Made by a program: the position numbers and the translations under genes. This document shows, in pieces, positions 47,910 through 56,947 of a stretch of 64,000 nucleotides of DNA. A model generated the notes under the pieces. It was not told where the DNA came from, made no database searches, and saw only the letters and a program-made list of their open reading frames with translations. Each line of letters begins with the position of its first letter. The first letter of the stretch is position 1. The DNA lies in IMG/VR virus record IMGVR_UViG_3300025093_000009, positions 52,158 to 116,157 of that record. One strand, written 5' to 3'. This stretch comes from a virus.

Positions 47910-48052
47910 TGAATTGGAGTTTGGAAATAGCTTTCCATTGGCCACATGATAGATTTGCATTAGGTTGGGAATTTATGGCACCAGATGAAAAGCATGATTA
48001 TACTACAGTAAAAGTTTATTTATTAATTGTAACTTTTACTTTGGACATTTAA
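47909..48052 (+). CDS. Small aromatic protein (47 aa)
   Basis: It starts at the overlapping ATG (TAATG) and stops with TAA at 48050-48052. The sequence MNWSLEIAFHWPHDRFALGW with a C-terminal hydrophobic beta pattern (VKVYLLIVTFTLDI) resembles a widespread group of short phage proteins of unknown function that end in alternating hydrophobic strands. The position in an overlapping gene run supports translation. Confidence 0.6.
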   Translation: MNWSLEIAFHWPHDRFALGWEFMAPDEKHDYTTVKVYLLIVTFTLDI

Positions 48053-48062
48053 TTTTTTAAAG

Positions 48063-48287
48063 ATGGGTAAGAAAAAACATCAGGGTTTAAAACCTCAAAA
48101 AATGACAAGACAACAAAGTAAACTGCTTATGAGAATAGGTGGTGAACTTGCTGAAGAAGATATTATGCTTGGATCTATTACTCAAAAAATGAGAAAAGGT
48201 GGCGGTGCAGAAAGAATTGTAAAAGATTCAAAAGGCAGAGAAAAAAAACAGCAATATAAAATGGGAGGTTGGACCCACTCAGAATAA
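48063..48287 (+). CDS. Small basic protein (74 aa)
   Basis: It is highly charged and basic at both ends (MGKKKHQGLKPQKMTRQQSK, KDSKGREKKQQYKMGG), with a short helical centre (LLMRIGGELAEEDIML). There is no Cys or membrane segment. It lies between the small-protein run and the short fibre gene. Nucleic-acid binding or virion packaging is possible but unproven. Confidence 0.55.
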   Translation: MGKKKHQGLKPQKMTRQQSKLLMRIGGELAEEDIMLGSITQKMRKGGGAERIVKDSKGREKKQQYKMGGWTHSE

Positions 48288-48290
48288 GAT

Positions 48291-49322
48291 ATGAATATTT
48301 TAACTGACATACTAAGCTTAATACGCCAAGGCAAGTTTTCTAAAGAAGCTGAAAAGAATGATGTTCTTGTATTGGGTAAGTGGAATGAACAACCTGAAAT
48401 GACAGGTGTAGCATCACCAATCCCATATAAGTCTGTAAAGCTTATTAAGGTAAGTGACTTTAAAGTTACAGCTTCTGGTTGTGAGTATGAAAATGTTCCT
48501 GTAGATCCTAGAGGAGATACAGCTACAGTTTTTCAGAAGTCAGAAACAGATGCAGATGATAAATGTAAAGTTTATTTTAGAACGTTAAAGTCTATGAGCT
48601 CTAATCTTAAACTTGAGTTATCTGCAGATGATGACTATGTTGAGATTACAACAGAGGGTGAGCCAAATTTAGCAGCAAATGTTGGTAGTGGTAAAGGTGT
48701 ATGGAAAGATAAAGTAGGTGAGACACTTAACTTTAAATCTTTAATAGCAGGTTCAAACATTACTATTGCTGAATCTCTTGATGAAATAACAATATCATCA
48801 TCAGGTGGAGGAGGTGTGGTTACTAGTTTAACTACCAATGGTACCACGGGTGCAGCCACTCTTATAGGAGGAGTATTGAATATCCCTGACTATGATACAT
48901 CAGGGGGTGGTGTAGTAGATAGTATTACAACTAATGGAACTGCGGGTCCTGCAACATTGAATTCAGGAGTATTAAATATACCAGACTATTCATTCTCTTT
49001 ACCTTATACAACAAGGGTGTCTATGTTACAACAAAATACAGCTAATGCACCAACAGAAGTTGTACTAAACGATGATACAGGATTAACAATAGCTTGGTCT
49101 AGATCTTCTGCTGGTCAATATAGTGCAACATTTAGCTCATCTGTAGATGATAGTAAAACAGTAATAACTGTAAGTCAAACGTTTAAAAGCGGCCCAAAAT
49201 ATGCAAATGTTGTTAATGCAAATCCTAATGGTTTTGAATTAATGACAGGAGATGAAGGGACGGGTAATTTATCTGATGATATTTTATTTAACACACCGCT
49301 TGAAATTAGAATATATCCGTAA
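48291..49322 (+). CDS. Short tail-fibre-like protein
   Basis: In the 343-aa protein the N terminus (MNILTDILSLIRQGKFSKEA) resembles those of the two long fibre proteins at 50646 and 53366, suggesting a common virion attachment helix. The middle has SGGGGVVTSL, then two copies of a fibre repeat (TTNGTTGAATLIGGVLNIPDY and TTNGTAGPATLNSGVLNIPD). A beta-rich C-terminal head follows (about 235-343). The gene starts 3 bases after the preceding stop. It may build a short side fibre or tip. Confidence 0.65.
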   Translation: MNILTDILSLIRQGKFSKEAEKNDVLVLGKWNEQPEMTGVASPIPYKSVKLIKVSDFKVTASGCEYENVPVDPRGDTATVFQKSETDADDKCKVYFRTLKSMSSNLKLELSADDDYVEITTEGEPNLAANVGSGKGVWKDKVGETLNFKSLIAGSNITIAESLDEITISSSGGGGVVTSLTTNGTTGAATLIGGVLNIPDYDTSGGGVVDSITTNGTAGPATLNSGVLNIPDYSFSLPYTTRVSMLQQNTANAPTEVVLNDDTGLTIAWSRSSAGQYSATFSSSVDDSKTVITVSQTFKSGPKYANVVNANPNGFELMTGDEGTGNLSDDILFNTPLEIRIYP

Positions 49323-49324
49323 TT

Positions 49325-49786
49325 ATGAGTGATAAGAAACCCAGAAAGAAGTTCAAAGATACCAAAGTAGGAAAGTTCCTAGTTGGTAATGGTTCTGCTA
49401 TTGTAGGTACAGTAGGGGATTTATTACCAGACTCTGGTGTTCTTGGCATAGTAAAGAATCTTATAGATAAAGATGATGCTATGTCACCAGAAGACAAAGA
49501 GAAAGCTATGAAGCTTCTTGAGTTAGATATGATTGAGATGGCTGAGATATCCAAACGTTGGGACTCAGATATGAAATCAGATTCTTGGCTCAGTAAGAAT
49601 ACAAGACCTATGACACTAATTTATTTAACTGTTATTACGTCCTTGTACATTATCCTTGACTCTCTAGATATAGCATTTGATATAGATGAGAGTTGGGTGG
49701 AATTATTAAAGACCTTATTAGTTACAATTTATGTAGCTTATTTTGGGTCACGTGGATTTGAAAAATATACAACAATTAAAAAATAA
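49325..49786 (+). CDS. Holin of the 3TM / gene-transfer-agent type
   Basis: The 153-aa protein matches the pattern of GTA-type three-membrane-segment holins: an amphipathic N-terminal region (GKFLVGNGSAIVGTVGDLL), then SDSWLSKNTRPMTLIYL with a membrane segment at about 95-112, and a second segment at about 122-142 (ELLKTLLVTIYVAYFG) before the basic end GFEKYTTIKK. A holin would form holes in the inner membrane at lysis. It lies among fibre and small basic genes, separate from the other possible holin at 42033. Confidence 0.7.
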   Translation: MSDKKPRKKFKDTKVGKFLVGNGSAIVGTVGDLLPDSGVLGIVKNLIDKDDAMSPEDKEKAMKLLELDMIEMAEISKRWDSDMKSDSWLSKNTRPMTLIYLTVITSLYIILDSLDIAFDIDESWVELLKTLLVTIYVAYFGSRGFEKYTTIKK

Positions 49787-49791
49787 AAGTT

Positions 49792-50052
49792 ATGGGCATG
49801 CATAAAAAATATAGTAAAGGCGGATCAAAAGGAGCAAAAGCTCTAATGGCTGCTCTAAAAGCAAAAGGTTATAAACGTGGTGGTTCATTTGGTGATGGTC
49901 TAACTCATGAGTATTCAAGAGACATGAATATGAAGAGAATGGCAGCTGGTGGAGGCTTGAAAGGTTTTATGGCCGGTGGTAGCACATATGACGGTATGGA
50001 ATATGGTGATGCTAAATTTGGGAAATCAATGAAAAAGAAAAAAAGAAAGTAA
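49792..50052 (+). CDS. Small Gly/Lys-rich protein (86 aa)
   Basis: It has many Lys, Gly and Met residues (KYSKGGSKGAKALMAALKAK, GGGLKGFMAGGS) and a final KKKKRK. The composition resembles small virion-associated DNA-contact proteins. There is no catalytic motif. It starts 5 bases after the holin and ends 2 bases before the next small gene. Confidence 0.55.
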   Translation: MGMHKKYSKGGSKGAKALMAALKAKGYKRGGSFGDGLTHEYSRDMNMKRMAAGGGLKGFMAGGSTYDGMEYGDAKFGKSMKKKKRK

Positions 50053-50054
50053 TC

Positions 50055-50276
50055 ATGGCAAAAAAGATATCATTCCCTATGGGGACAGGAGAAGTTAAAA
50101 ATGGATACTATGATCCTACATCAGTATACCAAAAGACTTTACAAAAAAGAAACGCTAAGAAAGTTGCTAAAAGACAAAGAATAGCTAAGGCGGGTATTAA
50201 ATGTGATATGGACTCCACAAGAGCTCCAGAACCTGTACAGTCAGCAGCTTTTAAAAGTGGTTATAGAAGAAAATAA
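50055..50276 (+). CDS. Small basic protein (73 aa)
   Basis: It is basic throughout with a helical core (VYQKTLQKRNAKKVAKRQRI) and a single Cys (IKCDMDSTR). It forms a pair with the upstream Gly/Lys-rich protein. Function unknown; charge suggests a role in packing or contacting nucleic acid. Confidence 0.55.
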   Translation: MAKKISFPMGTGEVKNGYYDPTSVYQKTLQKRNAKKVAKRQRIAKAGIKCDMDSTRAPEPVQSAAFKSGYRRK

Positions 50277-50289
50277 ATAATAATTTATC

Positions 50290-50634
50290 ATGGCAACATT
50301 AACAGCTCAACAAATAGTACAAAGCGGATTAGTTCCAACAACGGTTACACCAGATGCTTCTGGTGATAAGCTGGCAAATACAGGAAAAGAGTTCTTTCAT
50401 ATTACAAATGATAGTGGCTCAGCATTAACAGCAACTGTAGTACCAGTTGTAACAACAGTTATTGATCCTGATTTAGGAAAGTTGGTAAAAGAAGATGCTG
50501 TACTAAGTTTAGCGGCAGGAGAAGATGGCTTCTTAGGTCCGTTTGAAGTTGATGCTTTTAATGATACTGATGGTAATATAACAATAACCTGTTCAGTGCA
50601 GTCTAACATAAAACTATCTGCACTGTATACTTAA
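50290..50634 (+). CDS. Head decoration-like beta protein
   Basis: The 114-aa protein begins MATLTAQQIVQSGLVPTTVT and continues NTGKEFFHITNDSGSALTAT. This pattern (TAQxIV, NxGxxFxHxxNxSGS) is found in small phage head decoration or structural beta-sandwich proteins. The rest is short beta strands with a final ITCSVQSNIKLSALYT. The exact role is inferred. Confidence 0.55.
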   Translation: MATLTAQQIVQSGLVPTTVTPDASGDKLANTGKEFFHITNDSGSALTATVVPVVTTVIDPDLGKLVKEDAVLSLAAGEDGFLGPFEVDAFNDTDGNITITCSVQSNIKLSALYT

Positions 50635-50645
50635 AATATTAAACA

Positions 50646-53348
50646 ATGGGCTCATTACTACAAGATGTATTAGGATTATTCCAAAAAAAGAAATACAAAG
50701 AACCACTTCCTTACGTACCAAGTAAGGATGATTATTTTGTACTATCAACTAAGGCTGATAGTAGTCTTAATGTAATGGCCTATCTACCCAAGGTAGAACA
50801 AACATTAATCTCGGCCAAGCAATTTGCTGATGCAATTTCTGCAGGTAGTAATACAACTTACGATTTAACAGTTGGTGATGATGGTGTTAATGCAGATATA
50901 CTTTTAACAGGATCAGATGGTTCTCTAGACACAGTAAAGATTAAACCAGGTACTAATGTTACAGTATCACATGATGTTATTGAAGGTAGTATAACAATAT
51001 CATCTACAGATCAATATGTAGGAACTGTAACTAGCGTTAATGCAACTACAAATGCGGCAGGACTTGCTGCAATTGAAGTCTCAGGAGGCCCAATTACAAC
51101 TAGTGGGACTCTTACATTTAATTTTACAGGCACAATTGCTCAGTATGTTGATGGTGCAGGAGGTTTACAAAACTTCCCTACTATCCCAACAGGTATGATG
51201 TATCAGTTTGATGTATCAGCTGATACTGGTACTCCACAAACTATTAAAGATGCTGATAACTTAATCTTTGGTGGAGGTCAAAAGATTGTAACTGAAGTAC
51301 AAGCGCCTGATACTATAAAGATTACTCATGATAATACAACCAGAACAGATACAACTAGCTCTGTGTCACCCGGTTTTGGAGATGTTATTACGGTTATTGA
51401 TAGTATAACACAAGATTCATCAGGTCACCCTACAGCTGTAAATGTAAAATCTATTACATTACCAACACCTGGTGCAGATGTAAATACTACATATGATTTA
51501 ACTGGTGCAGTAAGTAATGTTGATGACTATGCAATAGCTCTAGATGGTTCGGATGGTACATTAGATAAAGTGACACTAGAGGCAGGTAATAATGTTACAC
51601 TAACAGATCAAGGAACTAATACAGTAAAGATTGATGTTACTATTCCTCCTGGTGGCGGTGTAACTTCTTTAGAAAATTTAACTGGTGCACTAAATCTAGC
51701 AGCAGGAGCAAACATTACAATATTTGATAATGGTAGTGATACAATTACAATCTCTGCAGCTGGAGGATCTGGCTCTGTAACTAGTGTTGGTTTATCAGCA
51801 CCTTCTGCATTTACTGTTAGCGGTTCACCTGTATCAACTTCAGGAACTTTAGCATTTACAGGAGCAGGTACTGCACAACAATATATAGATGGTACTGGAT
51901 CTTTACAGACATTCCCTACTGTTGGTAGTGGTACAGTTACAAGTGTAGCTGCAACTATTAATGGAGATGCCATAAGTATATCTGGATCTCCTATAACTAC
52001 ATCAGGAACAATAGCTCTTACTTTTGGAGGTAGCAGCACAGAATATATTAATGGAGATGGAGATTTAGTAACATTCCCAAGCTTCCAAGCTCCTTTAACT
52101 TTAACAACTACAGGCACAAGTGGAGCAGCAACTCTTGTTGGTAATACCTTAAATATCCCACAATATTCAACAGCCACTGGTTCAGATGAGAAATTTAAAG
52201 TTGATTCATCAGATACAGTAGCAGGATATTGGACTGATAAAATTACCATTGGTTCAGGTTTAACTCAGACTATATCAACTGAACCTAACGGAGAGAAGCT
52301 AATTCAAATCCACGCAGTCTCCTATAACATGGTTAACAGCATTAAGGTTGGTAATCAAACTCAATCAGGATTGTTTGAGTTTGTTGGTCCAGGACTTACA
52401 ATGGATAGTAATGTTAATCCTATAGAAATAGAATTTGCTGGTGTATTAACTTTAGCAGCTACAACAGCAGGAGATGCTTTAGATGTAGCTGTAACAAATA
52501 ATAGTAGTACAACTGGTATTAGTACTGCAGCCTTTACATGGGCTGGAGCTAGTTCTCAGTATGTAGATGGTCAAGGTAACTTACAAGCATTCCCAACTAT
52601 ACCTTCTGCCTTTACGTTTGATATTGATGGTGACACTGGTGCAACATATACAGTTCCATCTGGGGGTACTATAGAAATTGCAGGTGGTATAGGAATAGCA
52701 ACAAGCAATACCGGTGGAGTTGTAGATGTAAACTTAGAAAATACAGGAGTAACTGCCGGTCAATATACTAATGCAACTATAACAGTAAATGCTCAAGGAC
52801 AAATTACCTTAGCATCTAGTGGTTCAGCAAGCAGCTATCAAGCAGGTAAAGGTATAGCATTTGATACAACCACTAATCCTGATACTATAGAAGTAGATTA
52901 TGGTGATCCAAACAATAATGTTATTCAGGCAGCTCCTTTAATGAGTAATGCTTCGGAGCCTGATCTTGAAGAAGACCATTTGATATATCAAGATGTAAAA
53001 ACATATGATGTATATAAAATAGTTATAGGTGATATATTTGATAGATGGAAAAGTGCAAATGCTATAGCAGAACAGTATTTCTCAGTTGATCAAAACGGAT
53101 TTGTTAATATTGGTAGAGGTACAAGAAATAACTTAACAGCAGTTGCAACTGGTGTTGGAGCATATACTATATCATGGACAAATGCTTTTCCTAATACAGA
53201 TTACTTAGTAAATATGACAACGGAACTGGCTACAGGGCAGTATGTTACATTTGTAAGAGAAAAAACAACAACAGGTTTTATTGTAACTGTAACTGACTTA
53301 TCCGGAACTGCTGTTGACACAATGGTTAATGTAGTATTATACGAATAA
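50646..53348 (+). CDS. Long tail fibre with repeated modules (900 aa)
   Basis: The N terminus (MGSLLQDVLGLFQKKKYKEP) is like those of the genes at 48291 and 53366. The body has repeated beta modules of the form VTSV...ISGSPITTSGTL...QYVDG.G.LQ.FPT at residues about 128-183, 378-430, 431-480 and 600-655. It also has one GTSGAATLVGNTLNIPQY unit shared with the short fibre. The C-terminal part (about 800-900) has a compact beta head (FVNIGRGTRNNLTAVATG, TGFIVTVTDLSGTAVDTM). Such repeat fibres contact the host surface. Confidence 0.75.
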   Translation: MGSLLQDVLGLFQKKKYKEPLPYVPSKDDYFVLSTKADSSLNVMAYLPKVEQTLISAKQFADAISAGSNTTYDLTVGDDGVNADILLTGSDGSLDTVKIKPGTNVTVSHDVIEGSITISSTDQYVGTVTSVNATTNAAGLAAIEVSGGPITTSGTLTFNFTGTIAQYVDGAGGLQNFPTIPTGMMYQFDVSADTGTPQTIKDADNLIFGGGQKIVTEVQAPDTIKITHDNTTRTDTTSSVSPGFGDVITVIDSITQDSSGHPTAVNVKSITLPTPGADVNTTYDLTGAVSNVDDYAIALDGSDGTLDKVTLEAGNNVTLTDQGTNTVKIDVTIPPGGGVTSLENLTGALNLAAGANITIFDNGSDTITISAAGGSGSVTSVGLSAPSAFTVSGSPVSTSGTLAFTGAGTAQQYIDGTGSLQTFPTVGSGTVTSVAATINGDAISISGSPITTSGTIALTFGGSSTEYINGDGDLVTFPSFQAPLTLTTTGTSGAATLVGNTLNIPQYSTATGSDEKFKVDSSDTVAGYWTDKITIGSGLTQTISTEPNGEKLIQIHAVSYNMVNSIKVGNQTQSGLFEFVGPGLTMDSNVNPIEIEFAGVLTLAATTAGDALDVAVTNNSSTTGISTAAFTWAGASSQYVDGQGNLQAFPTIPSAFTFDIDGDTGATYTVPSGGTIEIAGGIGIATSNTGGVVDVNLENTGVTAGQYTNATITVNAQGQITLASSGSASSYQAGKGIAFDTTTNPDTIEVDYGDPNNNVIQAAPLMSNASEPDLEEDHLIYQDVKTYDVYKIVIGDIFDRWKSANAIAEQYFSVDQNGFVNIGRGTRNNLTAVATGVGAYTISWTNAFPNTDYLVNMTTELATGQYVTFVREKTTTGFIVTVTDLSGTAVDTMVNVVLYE
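51027..52610 (+). repeat. Four degenerate fibre modules of about 50-55 codons
   Basis: Copies begin at 51027, 51777, 51936 and about 52444. Each has VTSV- or LTLA-type opening, a Ser/Thr-Gly centre (SGSPITTSGT), then QY(V/I)DG-G-LQ-FPT. Two are tandem and two are separated by other sequence. They are coding repeats inside the 900-aa fibre. Confidence 0.6.
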
Positions 53349-53365
53349 AATTAAAATAAAGAACA

Positions 53366-56300
53366 ATGAGTGTTTATATACAAGAGGTCTTAGGCCTACT
53401 GAAAAGAAATAAAAAGAAGAGAAAACTAGACAAAGTTAAAGATCACTTTGAATTTGGTAAACTCTACCGTACTAGTGCTTTAAACACAGGTGCGGCTTAT
53501 AACCCTAAGATGGAACCATTTGTGGTTAACTTTGGTGATCTTGTATGTGAAATAACTGAAGACTTAACTAGAACTCAACCTGGCTCAGGAGGTTTAGGAT
53601 TTATTCCTGTATATACTACACCTGAAGGCAGTTGTGCTTGGGACACATTAAAAGATTCTATTATAACTCAGAATGCCATTGGTGATACTATTACTATTAA
53701 TAATGGTAATTTAATTGTTGAAGGAGACTTACAAGTAGATCAAAATGCAAATGTTGACTTACAACTAACAGCTGGTTCAGCAAATATATTAGACTTAACT
53801 GAAGACCGTATAGTTATAGTAGGTCCAAACGGGGAGTTAGAAGATGATGCTAACTTTACAATGGATGGTACAACTTTTACAGCTAATGTAAATGTTATTC
53901 ATGGTACTGATGTACCAGCGGGTGTACCAACACATACTACAACTATAAACTCTAATCTTAAACTAGAAGGACCTGTCTATGATTCACTTGGTAATTTAGG
54001 TGGACTAAATAAAGTTCTTGTTGGTTTAGCAGATGGTAGAGTAAAGTGGCAAGATGATGATGTTGTAGAAGCACTTACATATGGTGCACTATGGCAAGGA
54101 GATCCTACCAACTATAAAGTAGAATTACTTATTGGTACTGCAGATCAAATACTTATTTCTGACGGTACTACTTTTGCATGGCAAGATAACCCAGCAGCAA
54201 TTGTTGGTGAAGTTTGTGATGTATATAGAATTCCATTATGGACTCCTGATGCTCAAACATTAGGTTGTTCATTACTTATTCAAGATGGAAACTCTGGTAC
54301 TCCTGCTACTAAAATTACTAATGATGGTAAACTACAACAAACAAAAGAATTATACTTAGACACTGTAGCTCAAGATGATACTCTTACAGAAGTATTAGTT
54401 AGAGATACAGGTTCTAGTAATGAAGTTAAATTTAGAGATGTAAGTACTATTGTACCTCCTACCGGCTTTGATACTCTTACTATGAGTGAAACAGCAGGAT
54501 GGCAATCTACTGAAGGATATATGAATGCTTATATTGGTCTTGATGATACAGCTGTTGCAGGTGAATCATATATGGTAATTAAAGATATGAGCTGGTTAAC
54601 TGATGGAGACCGTGTTCTTGTTATTGCTAAAAACGCTAAGACAGGTACATTATTACCAGAAAATGTTATTAGATTTCCTAACTGGAGCTTAGGTGGAGAT
54701 ACAGTAAAAAATTATGCCTCTTGGATAGGTGGACCTGATTTAGGATACCCAACTGCTTCTCTTCTATATGGTGAGAGTTTAAAGTTCAAAGCAGAGCTTT
54801 ATGATATTCCCGGAGGTACAGACAAAGAATTACATTGGGATGCATGTTGTAAGATTTATTCTTCAAATGTTTGTCCAGTAGCTGCAAGTGCTAACTATGT
54901 TCTAGATGAAGATACTAGTTATAGTGGTAGTGTTAGTGCATCTGATGATGGTTATGGTGGATATGGTTTAACATATACTATAGTAACTAACCCTGGTAAT
55001 GGAAGTATAGTATTACAACCAGATGGTTCTTTCTTATATACACCTACAACAAACTTTAATGGAACAGATAGCTTCCAGTATAAAGTAAATGATGGTTATT
55101 GTGATAGTAATGTGGGAACAATTTCATTCCAAGTTGCAGCTGTAGCTGATCCACCAATATGGACATCTACTGATCCTGTAACTGCTAATACATATCCAAA
55201 CTTAACAGGTGGTGATACATGGACATATAACTGGACAACAAATGATCCAGATCATCCATGTTCCGCTTTAGTATATACAACACCAAGTTTACCTTCATGG
55301 TTAACATTTACAGATAATGGTGATTGTACTGGTACTTTAACTGGAACCTTCCCAACCAATGGTGGAAACTTCCCGGTAACTTTAACTGTTACAGATCCTG
55401 ATGGTAATGCAGATACACAAACCTTTACAATTGGAGGTTTAGGCGTGACTAAAGATACATACTTTGTATTCTGGAGTGATACTTCTGGATCAATGAATTC
55501 AACAATTACACAAACATCTCAAATGGTTAGTGTTCCAGAGGTAAAAGTTCAAGCTACTACTCAAGGAGCTCAACCAAATATTTTATCTGTAACTTCTGGT
55601 GCTACTCCAGGAAAAGTTGATATGAGTAATGGTGATGCTAATGCTTCATACTTATGTATTACTGTTGGTATGCAAGTAAGTGGACCAGGAATTGGAAGTG
55701 GTACTACTGTAGTAGCTGCAGGTGGTTTGAGTATACAATTAAGTAATAACCATTCAGCTCAAGCTGGAGATGTTATAACATTTACAACAACTCAATCTCA
55801 GAAAGATACAGATTATGCTGACACAAATAATTTAAGAAACTTATTGCAAGATTTCTATGCAACAGGGGGTACTAAAGCAAGCGGTAATGCTGATCCTGCA
55901 ACAAATGGTCAAGATATGTATGACTCTCATATATATTGGAATCATATGGGTCCTGAAAGACAAGTTCAATACTTTGCAAACGGTGGTGTTGGTGATACTA
56001 TAGGTACAGGAGGATATTTCCCTAGTGCATCAAATATATTTATTTTAGGTTTTGCAGATGAATCAAGTAATTATCCTCAATGGGGTAGTAGAAATAGCGC
56101 AACAGATCAAAATCTTTTAGATGATGTTGCTTTGGTTAAAAGTTTTGTAACTACACTAGAAACAGCTGCAGGAAACAATCAAATTTTACGTGGTACATTT
56201 ATGAGTGTAAATGGAGGTGCAGGTTCTGGTACAGATATACATCAGTTCTTAGGACCAGATGGTTTCTGTGCTACAGGTGGACGTACTCTTAATGGATTTA

Positions 56301-56476
56301 ACTATCCACCAGAGGCTACAGCTTATAATCAAACAACACAAACGTTATTCCCTGAATCTACAGGTTCTCCAACAAGATTTAGATATAGAGGAAATGTTAC
56401 TGATGGTGGTGGTTCAACATACTACTATAATGAGATTAGACAAGCTCTATTAGATCACGGAGTTACAGGAATATAA
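53366..56476 (+). CDS. Fibre/adhesin with cadherin-like, Ig-like and vWA domains (1036 aa)
   Basis: It begins with the shared attachment helix (MSVYIQEVLGLLKRNKKKRK). Residues about 510-590 form a cadherin/VCBS-type domain (LDEDTSYSGSVSASDDG, PDGSFLYTPTTNFNGTDSF). About 596-690 is a putative Ig domain (WTYNWTTNDPDHPCSALVY, LTVTDPDGNADTQTFTIGG). From about 700 to the end is a vWA domain with MIDAS DTSGS at 705-709 and an insertion (QMVSVPEVKVQATTQGAQPN). Together they make a long adhesin that could bind host glycans or proteins in a metal-dependent way. A bidirectional terminator follows. Confidence 0.75.
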   Translation: MSVYIQEVLGLLKRNKKKRKLDKVKDHFEFGKLYRTSALNTGAAYNPKMEPFVVNFGDLVCEITEDLTRTQPGSGGLGFIPVYTTPEGSCAWDTLKDSIITQNAIGDTITINNGNLIVEGDLQVDQNANVDLQLTAGSANILDLTEDRIVIVGPNGELEDDANFTMDGTTFTANVNVIHGTDVPAGVPTHTTTINSNLKLEGPVYDSLGNLGGLNKVLVGLADGRVKWQDDDVVEALTYGALWQGDPTNYKVELLIGTADQILISDGTTFAWQDNPAAIVGEVCDVYRIPLWTPDAQTLGCSLLIQDGNSGTPATKITNDGKLQQTKELYLDTVAQDDTLTEVLVRDTGSSNEVKFRDVSTIVPPTGFDTLTMSETAGWQSTEGYMNAYIGLDDTAVAGESYMVIKDMSWLTDGDRVLVIAKNAKTGTLLPENVIRFPNWSLGGDTVKNYASWIGGPDLGYPTASLLYGESLKFKAELYDIPGGTDKELHWDACCKIYSSNVCPVAASANYVLDEDTSYSGSVSASDDGYGGYGLTYTIVTNPGNGSIVLQPDGSFLYTPTTNFNGTDSFQYKVNDGYCDSNVGTISFQVAAVADPPIWTSTDPVTANTYPNLTGGDTWTYNWTTNDPDHPCSALVYTTPSLPSWLTFTDNGDCTGTLTGTFPTNGGNFPVTLTVTDPDGNADTQTFTIGGLGVTKDTYFVFWSDTSGSMNSTITQTSQMVSVPEVKVQATTQGAQPNILSVTSGATPGKVDMSNGDANASYLCITVGMQVSGPGIGSGTTVVAAGGLSIQLSNNHSAQAGDVITFTTTQSQKDTDYADTNNLRNLLQDFYATGGTKASGNADPATNGQDMYDSHIYWNHMGPERQVQYFANGGVGDTIGTGGYFPSASNIFILGFADESSNYPQWGSRNSATDQNLLDDVALVKSFVTTLETAAGNNQILRGTFMSVNGGAGSGTDIHQFLGPDGFCATGGRTLNGFNYPPEATAYNQTTQTLFPESTGSPTRFRYRGNVTDGGGSTYYYNEIRQALLDHGVTGI

Positions 56477-56494
56477 ACTCTATACCAAAAAAAT

Positions 56495-56522
56495 AAGAGC
56501 CTTCCAAATCCGGAGGGCTCTT
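56495..56522. terminator. Bidirectional Rho-independent terminator between converging operons
   Basis: AAGAGCCTTCC (56495-56505) pairs with GGAGGGCTCTT (56512-56522), an 11-bp stem with one G-T pair. The plus side continues in TTACTTTAAC. The minus side continues into a T-rich run (complement of ACCAAAAAAAT at 56484-56494). It closes the fibre operon and the minus-strand replication operon. Confidence 0.85.
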
Positions 56523-56551
56523 ACTTTAACTTGGCCATATAACAACTAACA

Positions 56552-56947
56552 CTATTTCCCTTTGTTAGTTAAATAAGCTGACTCAGTTCCGCTTATAATA
56601 TCATCATGATTTATCTGATCTTTTACAGCACGATTCCTATTATATTGTTCTACGAACTGATCTCTTTCTTCAGATTCTAATTCTTTTTCTAAACATGCGA
56701 GTGCACGCCATGCCACTTTTGCGGTGTGACGAATTCCATCATCATCAATTGTACCTGCATCAATTAGGTGTCTAGCAAGAGCATCATAGTCATCAGTAGA
56801 TTTATTACGATCCCAATGTAGAGGTTTATCTGGATGATGTTGTTTGTTCCCTTGTAACGATACACGAGCTATCTCCATTATAGCTTTGGGAAAATATTTT
56901 ATTACTCCTGTGAATACAGGTCTTTCTTTACGCTGTTTGGCATCCAT
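56552..56947 (-). CDS. dATP/dGTP diphosphohydrolase-like protein (DUF5664 / MazZ-type)
   Basis: The 131-aa protein has the family pattern RPVFTGVIKYFPKAIMEIAR, then GNKQHHPDKPLHWDRNKSTD, ARHLIDAG, DDDGIRHTAKVAWRALACLE. This family includes the phage enzyme that removes pyrophosphate from dATP and dGTP in viruses that replace adenine by 2-aminoadenine. It is also found in phages with ordinary DNA as a nucleotide-pool enzyme. It is the last gene of the minus-strand operon, next to the terminator, and overlaps the preceding gene by 46 bases. Confidence 0.65.
   Translation of the reverse strand: MDAKQRKERPVFTGVIKYFPKAIMEIARVSLQGNKQHHPDKPLHWDRNKSTDDYDALARHLIDAGTIDDDGIRHTAKVAWRALACLEKELESEERDQFVEQYNRNRAVKDQINHDDIISGTESAYLTNKGK

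Noticed and set aside
51608-52249. 213-aa open frame on the minus strand inside the long fibre gene
   Set aside because: It is a Val/Pro-rich shadow of the repeated fibre modules on the plus strand, with no start context and no motif.
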